A DNA stretch of 64,000 nucleotides from contig NZ_JBIRXP010000001.1 of assembly GCF_044389085.1 (NCBI RefSeq), positions 372,001-436,000 on the forward strand, given 5' to 3'. The notes beneath the pieces were generated by a model. That model searched no databases. It was not told where the DNA came from and worked only from the letters and a program-made list of their open reading frames with translations. The stretch is from Isoptericola sp044389085. Its GTDB lineage: Bacteria > Actinomycetota > Actinomycetes > Actinomycetales > Cellulomonadaceae. A program made the position numbers and the translations under genes. Shown here piece by piece: positions 58,206 to 64,000 of this stretch (position 1 is the first letter of the stretch; each line of letters opens with the position of its first letter).

Positions 58206-59621
58206 TCACGACTCCTGGAGGTCCGCCAGCGCGCTCTCGATGGCCCGGTGGAAGGTGGGGTAGGCGTAGATCAGGTGGCGCAGCTCGGTGACGGGCACCC
58301 GGGCCTGCACGGCGAGCGCGAGGACCGCGAGGATCTCGCCGCCCGCGGGTCCTGCCGCCGTCGCGCCGACGAGCACACCCGCGTCCGCGTCCTCGACCAG
58401 CTTGATGAGCCCCTCGTTGCCGGGGCCGTGCACGAACCCGCGCGACGACGCCGCGAGGTCGGTGCTCCCGGTGCGGACCGTCAGGCCGGCGTCGCGCGCC
58501 CCGGCCTCGGTGAGGCCCACCCCGCCGATCTCGGGGTCGGTGAACGTCACGTGCGGGACGGCGCGGTAGTCGGCGCGCTCCTGCTCGTCGCCGCCCTCGC
58601 CGCTGCCCGTGGTCGCCAGGATGTCCGCCACGGCGATGCGCGCCTGGTACATGGACACGTGGGTGAACGCGCCCTTGCCCGTGACGTCCCCGATCACCCA
58701 GACGCCGTCCGCCGCACGCAGCCGGTCGTCGACGGGGATCGTGCGGCCGGTGTCGTCGATGCCGACCGTCGCGACGCCGAGCGCCTTGAGGTCGGTGCGC
58801 CGGCCCGCGGCCACCAGCAGCCGTTCGGACACCAGCTGCGTGCCGTCGCCGAGGGTCAGGGTGAAGCCGCTGCCGTCGTGCGAGACGGACGAGACCTTGG
58901 CGTCGGCGCGCACCCCGATCCCCTCGGCGGCGAAGCGGTCGGCGAGCAGCGCGCTCGCCTCCGGCTCGTCCAGGGCCAGCAGCCGCGGCCCGGCCTCGAC
59001 CACCTCGACGGCGGTGCCGAACCGGGCGAAGACCTGCGCCAGCTCGCAGCCGATGGCCCCGCCGCCCAGCACGGTCAGCGACGCGGGCGCCTCGGTGGCG
59101 CGCACGGCGTCGCGGTTGGTCCAGAAGGGGGTGTCGGCGAGGCCATCGACCGGCGGCACCGCCGGCTCGGTGCCCGGGTTGAGGACGATGCCGCGCGTCG
59201 CCCGGAACCGGCGCTCGCCGTCGGCGGTCGCCACGACGACCTCGCCCGGGCCCACGACGCGGCCCCGGCCGCGCACCACGCGCGCGCCGGCCTTCTCCAG
59301 GCGTTCGACGGCGGCCGTGTCGTCCCAGTCGGCGGTGGCCTCGTCGCGCACGCGCGCGGCGACGGGCGCCCAGTCCGGGGTGACGTCCACCCGGCCGGCG
59401 AGCCTGCCGGCACGACGGGCCTCCGCGAGCGCGTCCGACGCGCGCACCATCATCTTGGTCGGGATGCACCCGTAGTACGGGCACTCGCCGCCCACCAGGC
59501 GGGCCTCGACGGCGACGACGTCCAGCCCGGCGCGGGCCAGCCGGCCGGTCGCGTCCTCGCCCCCGGGGCCGGTGCCGATCACCACGACGTCGACGGTCTC
59601 GGCGTGCTGCTCGGTCGTCAT
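58206..59621 (-). CDS. FAD-dependent pyridine nucleotide-disulfide oxidoreductase
   Basis: A 471-residue flavoprotein of the dihydrolipoamide dehydrogenase / mercuric reductase family. The FAD-binding VVVIGTGPGGEDATGRLARAGLDVVAVE opens the protein. The redox disulfide is CPYYGC in GGECPYYGCIPTKMM. The NAD(P)H-binding strand is LTVLGGGAIGCELAQVFARFGTAVEVVE, and the C-terminal dimer interface ends in YAYPTFHRAIESAL. The signature His of lipoamide dehydrogenase is matched by YPTFHRAIE. Substrate is uncertain; lipoamide, mycothiol disulfide or a quinone are possible. The AGGAGG before the start is strong. Confidence 0.9.
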   Translation of the reverse strand: MTTEQHAETVDVVVIGTGPGGEDATGRLARAGLDVVAVEARLVGGECPYYGCIPTKMMVRASDALAEARRAGRLAGRVDVTPDWAPVAARVRDEATADWDDTAAVERLEKAGARVVRGRGRVVGPGEVVVATADGERRFRATRGIVLNPGTEPAVPPVDGLADTPFWTNRDAVRATEAPASLTVLGGGAIGCELAQVFARFGTAVEVVEAGPRLLALDEPEASALLADRFAAEGIGVRADAKVSSVSHDGSGFTLTLGDGTQLVSERLLVAAGRRTDLKALGVATVGIDDTGRTIPVDDRLRAADGVWVIGDVTGKGAFTHVSMYQARIAVADILATTGSGEGGDEQERADYRAVPHVTFTDPEIGGVGLTEAGARDAGLTVRTGSTDLAASSRGFVHGPGNEGLIKLVEDADAGVLVGATAAGPAGGEILAVLALAVQARVPVTELRHLIYAYPTFHRAIESALADLQES

Positions 59622-59769
59622 GCGGTCCTCCTGGATGGGTGCCTGCTGTGCCTGCTGAGGTACGCGGTCAGGCGACGGTCCGGTGCGCCGACCCCGCGGC
59701 CAGCGCACCACATCGGCGGGGTCGCCGCGCGGCGAGCGGCGCGTCGGTGGCGCACGGCAGGATGACGGC

Positions 59770-61518
59770 GTGCACGTCGTCCTGACCCGAGAGCCCGGCG
59801 GCACGGTCCGCGTGCACGACGGCGCGCCTCGCGCCGTGCCCGCCGCGGACCTGCGCGCGCTCGTCGCGGCCCGCGAGTCCGACCCGGACGGCGGCCGCGC
59901 CCCGCGGTGGACGTGGGACGACACGAACCGCTGGTACCTCGACCTGCTTCGCGCGGGCGTCCGCGTGGAGCGGTCGCACGACCTGCGGCTCGTGCACCGC
60001 ATCCTGCGGCACTCCACGGCGGCCGCGGGCTCCGCGCTCGCGACGGCGCCCTCCGGGGCGTGGGACGCGATGGCCCCGACGCCCGCCGGCGTCGCCCCGG
60101 CCGTCGGCGCCCGCCGGGCGCCGCAGGACGACGCGCTCTTCGACCTTGCGCTGCCGCCGCCGGCCGCCCCCGCACCGGCGGTCGAGGGTGCGGGGACGGA
60201 CCCGGTCGCGGAGCTGCGGCTCCAGGAGGCGGCGGTCGGCGGCTCGGCGGTGCCCGGGCGGCTGCGGCTGCTCGCGGCGGGGGAGTCGGCGGGCGCGCTC
60301 GTCGCGGCGGAGATGCACCACGCGGGACTGCCGTGGCGCGCCGACGTGCACGACGCGATCCTCACCGAGGCGCTCGGCCCCCGGCCGCGCGAGGGGCAGC
60401 GTCCCGCGCGGCTCGAGGAGCTCGTGGGGCGGATCCGGGCTGCCCTCGACGCCCCGCCGTCCCTCAACCCCGACTCGCACCCGGACCTGCTCAAGGCGAT
60501 GCAGTACGCCGGCGTCGGGGCGCGCAGCCTGCGCAAGTGGGAGCTGGAAAAGCTCGACCATCCCGTCGTCGCACCGTTGCTGGAGTACAAGAACCTCTAC
60601 CGGTTGCTCACGGCCAACGGCTGGCACTGGCTGGACGAGTGGGTGACCGACGGCCGCTTCCGCACCGAGTACGTGGTGGGCGGCGTCGTGACGGGGCGCT
60701 GGTCGTCCACGGGCGGGGGTGCGCTGCAGCTGCCGAAGGGCGTGCGACGTGCGGTGGTGGCCGACCCGGGCTGGTGCCTCGTCGTGGCGGACGTCGCGCA
60801 GCTGGAGCCGCGTGTCCTGGCGGGCATGGCCGGTGACGAGGCGATGGCGACCGCGGGCCGCGCCGGCGACCTGTACGCCGGCATCGTCGCGTCCGGGGCG
60901 GTGCCGACCCGCGAGCTGGCCAAGGTGGGCATGCTCGGCGCGATGTACGGCGGCACCACGGGGGCGAGCGCCCAGGTGCTGCCGCGACTCGGCCGCGAAT
61001 ACCCGCGGGCGATCGCGCTCGTGGAGGAGGCGGCCCGCACGGGGGAGCGCGGGGGCGTCGTGACGACGTGGCTCGGCCGGTCGTCCCCGGCGCCGGGCTC
61101 GGCGTGGGACGAGGCGCAGGCGGGCGCGTTCGCCGACGACGCGGGGGCCGACGCCGCGGCGCGGGCCCGGTCGGCGACGCGGTCGTGGGGGCGGTTCACC
61201 CGCAACTTCGTGGTGCAGGGCACGGCGGCGGAGTGGGCGCTGTGCTGGCTCGCGTCGATCCGCCGTCGGCTGTGGTCGCTCGGGGTCGCGGAGAGTGTGC
61301 GGCCGGGCCGGGCGCCCGCCCCGTTCGCCGACCGTCCGCACCTGGCGTTCTTCCTGCACGACGAGGTGGTGGTGCACGCCCCCCGCGAGCTGGCCGACGT
61401 CGTCGCCGCCGAGGTGCGCGCGGCCGCCGAGGAGGCGGGCCGCCTGCTGTTCGGGGATTTCCCGGTCGACTTCCCCCTCACGGTCGCGGCGGTCGACTCC
61501 TACGCCGACGCCAAGTGA
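59770..61518 (+). CDS. Family A DNA polymerase paralogue (bifunctional 3'-5' exonuclease/DNA polymerase)
   Basis: A 582-residue PolA-like protein without the 5' nuclease domain. Its C-terminal half has polymerase motif A as DVAQLEPRVLAGMAGDEAM, motif B as RELAKVGMLGAMYG, and motif C as LHDEVVVHAP, so the metal aspartates and the O-helix Arg and Lys are present. The N-terminal 270 residues have only a weak exonuclease-like fold (DLRLVHRIL) without the DEDD acids. Such short paralogues are common in actinobacteria beside the main PolA. GTG is chosen as start because the frame becomes protein-like there. It is divergent from the flavoprotein gene. Confidence 0.88.
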   Translation: MHVVLTREPGGTVRVHDGAPRAVPAADLRALVAARESDPDGGRAPRWTWDDTNRWYLDLLRAGVRVERSHDLRLVHRILRHSTAAAGSALATAPSGAWDAMAPTPAGVAPAVGARRAPQDDALFDLALPPPAAPAPAVEGAGTDPVAELRLQEAAVGGSAVPGRLRLLAAGESAGALVAAEMHHAGLPWRADVHDAILTEALGPRPREGQRPARLEELVGRIRAALDAPPSLNPDSHPDLLKAMQYAGVGARSLRKWELEKLDHPVVAPLLEYKNLYRLLTANGWHWLDEWVTDGRFRTEYVVGGVVTGRWSSTGGGALQLPKGVRRAVVADPGWCLVVADVAQLEPRVLAGMAGDEAMATAGRAGDLYAGIVASGAVPTRELAKVGMLGAMYGGTTGASAQVLPRLGREYPRAIALVEEAARTGERGGVVTTWLGRSSPAPGSAWDEAQAGAFADDAGADAAARARSATRSWGRFTRNFVVQGTAAEWALCWLASIRRRLWSLGVAESVRPGRAPAPFADRPHLAFFLHDEVVVHAPRELADVVAAEVRAAAEEAGRLLFGDFPVDFPLTVAAVDSYADAK

Positions 61519-61543
61519 CCGGCCCCGGCTTTAGGGTCGGGCC

Positions 61544-62494
61544 ATGACCACCGGCACCGGAGACAGCACAGCACCGAGCAGCCCTGTCCTGCGCGACGTC
61601 GTCACCGCCCTCGAGGGCCTCTACCCGCCGTCGACGGCGGAGGGCTGGGACGCGGTCGGCCTGGTGGTCGGCGACCCGGCGGCGCCCGTGCGCAAGATCC
61701 TGTTCGCCGTCGACCCGGTGGCCGCGGTGGTCGACGAGGCGATCGCCTGGGACGCGGACCTCCTCGTCACGCACCACCCGTTGTTCCTGCGGCCCGTGCA
61801 CTCGGTCGCGGCGACGACGTTCAAGGGCGACGTGGTGCACCGGCTGGTGAGCGCGGGCTGCGGCCTGTACGTGGCGCACACGAACGCCGACGCGGCTCCC
61901 CGGGGCGTCGCGGACGCGCTCGCGGACCTGGTCGGCATCACCGACCGGAGCCCGCTGGTCGTCGGGGACGACGGCGACGGCGTGGTCCGCGGGATCGGGC
62001 GGGTCGGCCGGCTCGCCGAGCCCACGACGCTGGGCGCGTTCGCCGAGCGCGTCGCCGCCGTCCTGCCCGCGACGGCGCAGGGCGTGCGCGTCGCGGGCGA
62101 CCTCGACGCCCCGGTCGCGACCGCCGCCGTGGTGGGCGGCTCCGGGGACTCGCTGTTCGACGCCGTCCGCGCGGCCGCCGTCGACGTGTACGTCACCGCC
62201 GACCTGCGCCACCACCCCGCCTCGGAGCTGCAGGAGCGCGCGGACTTCGAGGCGGGGCCGGGCGGCACGGCGACGCCGTTCCTCGTCGACGTCGCCCACT
62301 TCGCGAGCGAGTGGCCGTGGCTCGCCTACGCCGCCGAGGACGTCGTCACGCGGCTGGGGGAGCGGGCCGCAGCGGGCACCGGGGAGGCTCTCGGAGAAGG
62401 TACGGTGACCACGAGGGTGAGCACGATCGGCACCGACCCGTGGACCGCGCGGGTGGCGAGCACCGAGCGCGAGACCGACCGCCCCACCATCTGA
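61544..62494 (+). CDS. Nif3-like dinuclear metal-centre protein
   Basis: A 316-residue NIF3/YbgI-family protein. The metal-ligand motifs are DLLVTHHPLFLRPVHSV, YVAHTNADAAPRGVADAL and the C-terminal DVAHFASEWPWL. The family forms toroid hexamers; a GTP cyclohydrolase-type activity has been reported for some members. The substrate here is unknown. It is followed after 21 bases by the DUF164 gene, the same order as in Mycobacterium tuberculosis (Rv2230c-Rv2229c). Confidence 0.92.
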   Translation: MTTGTGDSTAPSSPVLRDVVTALEGLYPPSTAEGWDAVGLVVGDPAAPVRKILFAVDPVAAVVDEAIAWDADLLVTHHPLFLRPVHSVAATTFKGDVVHRLVSAGCGLYVAHTNADAAPRGVADALADLVGITDRSPLVVGDDGDGVVRGIGRVGRLAEPTTLGAFAERVAAVLPATAQGVRVAGDLDAPVATAAVVGGSGDSLFDAVRAAAVDVYVTADLRHHPASELQERADFEAGPGGTATPFLVDVAHFASEWPWLAYAAEDVVTRLGERAAAGTGEALGEGTVTTRVSTIGTDPWTARVASTERETDRPTI

Positions 62495-62515
62495 ATCACT
62501 GCGAGAGGACCGCCC

Positions 62516-63265
62516 GTGGCCACTGCACCCCCCGAGGACCAGCGCCGACTGCTCGAGGTCCAGGCCCTCGACACGCGGATGCAGCAGCTCGTCCACCAGC
62601 GCCGCAACCACCCGGCGCTCGCGACCATCGCGGAGCTCGACGGCCGCATCGGCGACCTGCACACCTCGCTCGTCGACTCGCGCACCGCCGTGGCCGACCT
62701 CGAGCGCGAGCTCGCCAAGGCCGAGTCCGACGTCGCGCAGGTGCGCACGCGCGCCGAGCGCGACCAGCAGAAGCTCGACTCCGGCGCCCTCTCGGCGAAG
62801 GACTCCCAGGCCCTGGTGAGCGAGCTCGAGTCCCTCGCCCGCCGCCAGTCGGTCCTGGAGGACGCCGAGATCGAGGTCATGGAGCGCCTGGAGGCGCACC
62901 AGGGCTCGCTCGCCGAGGTCGAGTCGGCGCACGCCGAGCTCGAGGCGGCCAAGGCCAAGGCCACGGCCGAGCGGGACGAGGCCTGGGCCGAGATCAACGC
63001 GACCGGGTCGAAGGTCAAGGCGGAACGCGAGGCGGTCGCGGCCGGTCTCGACGCCGGGCTGCTCGCCCTGTACGACAAGCTGCGCGCCCAGCTCGGCGGG
63101 GTCGGCGCCGCGGCGCTGCGCGGCGGCCGGTGCGAGGGCTGCCGCCTCGACCTCAACCCCACCGACCTCGCCGCCGCCAAGGCCGCCCCGCCGGAGCAGG
63201 TCGTGCGGTGCGAGGAGTGCGGCCGCATCCTCGTGCGCCTGGCGGACGACGGCGCCGGCGCCTGA
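62516..63265 (+). CDS. Zinc ribbon domain protein with coiled coil (DUF164/CT398-like)
   Basis: A 249-residue protein. Residues 10-190 form a long antiparallel coiled coil rich in Glu, Ala and Arg (DLERELAKAESDVAQVRTRAERDQQKLDSG, then LARRQSVLEDAEIEVMERLEAHQG). A C4 zinc ribbon follows (CEGCRLDLNPTDL and VVRCEECGRILVR). The GTG start has GAGAGGACC upstream. Its stop overlaps the next start. The function is unknown; relatives are often linked to Nif3. Confidence 0.93.
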   Translation: MATAPPEDQRRLLEVQALDTRMQQLVHQRRNHPALATIAELDGRIGDLHTSLVDSRTAVADLERELAKAESDVAQVRTRAERDQQKLDSGALSAKDSQALVSELESLARRQSVLEDAEIEVMERLEAHQGSLAEVESAHAELEAAKAKATAERDEAWAEINATGSKVKAEREAVAAGLDAGLLALYDKLRAQLGGVGAAALRGGRCEGCRLDLNPTDLAAAKAAPPEQVVRCEECGRILVRLADDGAGA

Positions 63266-63960
63266 TGGCCCGTCCGTCCGGGGCCAGCCCGGCGGCGGGC
63301 GCCGACCTGCGCACCGTCGTCCTGGTGCGGCACGGGGTGACCGAGCTGACCGAGGTGCGCGCCTACTCGGGCGGCGGCGTCCCCGGGCCGTCGTTGACGA
63401 CGCGCGGGCGCACCCAGGCGGCCCTGGCCGCGGACGCGGTCTTCCGCCTCGGCAAGGACCTGTGGCCCGACCTGCCGCGCGTCGGCGCCGTCGTCGCGTC
63501 GCCGCTGGTGCGCACGCTCGAGACGGCCGCCGCGGTCGGACGGCGCACCGGCCAGCACGTGCGCACCGACGACAGGTTCGTGGAGTGCGTGTTCGGCGAC
63601 TGGGAGGGCCTCGCGCCCGACGCGATCGCCGCCCGCTGGCCCGACGAGCTCGCCGCGTTCTCCACGACGGGCACCGCCCGGGCGCCCGGCGGCGAGTCGT
63701 ACGCGGACGTGGGCGAGCGGGCGTGGGCCGGGCTGCGCGACGTGGTCACGGCGGCGGACCCCGCGGCGACGACCGTCGTCGTGAGCCACACCGTGACGAT
63801 CCGCGCCCTGCTGGGGCGGTCCCTCGGGGCGCCCGTGCCGTCGTGGCGGCTGCTGCGCGTGCCGCCGTGCTCGCTCACCGTGCTGCGGTTCGGCCTCGGC
63901 GACGACGGCGAGCCGGCGCTCGCGGAGATCACCGCGGCAGGCTTCCCGACCGACGTCTGA
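63265..63960 (+). CDS. Histidine phosphatase family protein (MSMEG_4193-type phosphomutase)
   Basis: A 231-residue phosphatase. The phosphohistidine motif is VVLVRHGVTELTEVRAYSGGGVPGPSLTTRG, the second Arg lies in ASPLVRTLETAA, the Glu in FVECVFGDWEG, and the second His in VVVSHTVTIRALL. The ATG overlaps the DUF164 stop (TGATG). In Mycobacterium the gene at this position encodes RNase H fused to a CobC-like phosphatase (Rv2228c); here only the phosphatase part is present. Substrate unknown. Confidence 0.92.
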   Translation: MARPSGASPAAGADLRTVVLVRHGVTELTEVRAYSGGGVPGPSLTTRGRTQAALAADAVFRLGKDLWPDLPRVGAVVASPLVRTLETAAAVGRRTGQHVRTDDRFVECVFGDWEGLAPDAIAARWPDELAAFSTTGTARAPGGESYADVGERAWAGLRDVVTAADPAATTVVVSHTVTIRALLGRSLGAPVPSWRLLRVPPCSLTVLRFGLGDDGEPALAEITAAGFPTDV

Positions 63961-63972
63961 GCCTCCGCCGCG

Positions 63973-64000
63973 TCAGCGCTTCGGCGCCTTGGGCGGCAGC
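63973..64000 (-). CDS. Probable 3' end of a gene running off the window
   Basis: A minus-strand frame ends in a TGA at 63973-63975 and reads LPPKAPKR just before it, a Lys/Arg-rich C-terminus typical of actinobacterial proteins. Only nine codons are visible, so the identity cannot be told. Confidence 0.35.

Overview
The window is one contiguous piece of a very GC-rich actinobacterial chromosome. The gene content points to Actinobacteria, probably Micrococcales near Cellulomonadaceae or Promicromonosporaceae: homodimeric-type AceE, DUF3145 and DUF3052 proteins, a PucR-type fatty-acid regulator beside fabD-fabH-acpP-fabF, a Nif3/DUF164 pair and an LPQTG-anchored choice-of-anchor protein. The lineage is inference; no rRNA is present. 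There is no CRISPR array, insertion sequence, prophage or replication origin.

Layout. 0-7.4 kb: maltodextrin uptake and breakdown (LacI regulator, lipoprotein binding protein, two permeases, a GerW-family protein, a GH13 enzyme). 7.5-14.2 kb: metallophosphoesterase, dgt, a low-GC FRG-domain gene, VOC and AraC genes, dnaG. 14.2-19.3 kb: acetyltransferase, hydrolase, MFS exporter, nucleoside hydrolase and ribokinase. 19.4-25.6 kb: two STAS proteins and an RsbW-like ATPase, CsbD and GlsB stress proteins, tRNA-Asn and tRNA-Met, DUF488, acyltransferase, peptide deformylase, DUF3145. 25.7-31.7 kb: one cell-wall protein of about 1,985 residues with about 14 tandem Ig-like repeats. 31.9-37.8 kb: fabF, acpP, fabH, fabD, fasR and a TPR-like protein. 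37.8-42.6 kb: aceE, DUF3052, AhpE-type peroxiredoxin, tRNA-Val and a lone hypothetical. 42.8-47.6 kb: a tightly overlapping operon (acyl-CoA dehydrogenase-like, PIG-L deacetylase fused to a methyltransferase, GT2) and an APC permease. 47.7-56.2 kb: a ten-gene gas vesicle cluster flanked by a ferritin-like small protein and a manganese catalase. 56.2-64 kb: receptor-type Ser/Thr kinase, flavin disulfide oxidoreductase, family A DNA polymerase paralogue, Nif3, DUF164 zinc ribbon and a histidine phosphatase.

The gas vesicle cluster is the most unusual system. It has one conventional GvpA, two GvpF/L proteins, GvpG, GvpO, GvpK and Y/Z-like proteins. It also has two non-standard GvpA-superfamily proteins: one with a C-terminal four-cysteine zinc ribbon, the other fused to two PH/GRAM-like beta domains. 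Five of the ten proteins carry long acidic or charged low-complexity extensions, several built from 12- or 15-base tandem repeats. A paired GGTACC-centred operator-like element lies about 350 bases upstream.

Other notable items are the PIG-L/methyltransferase/GT2/dehydrogenase operon of unknown product, a 17-base palindrome between fasR and fabD that could be the FasR site, overlapping LacI-type palindromes on the malE promoter, and the low-GC FRG gene inserted next to dgt.
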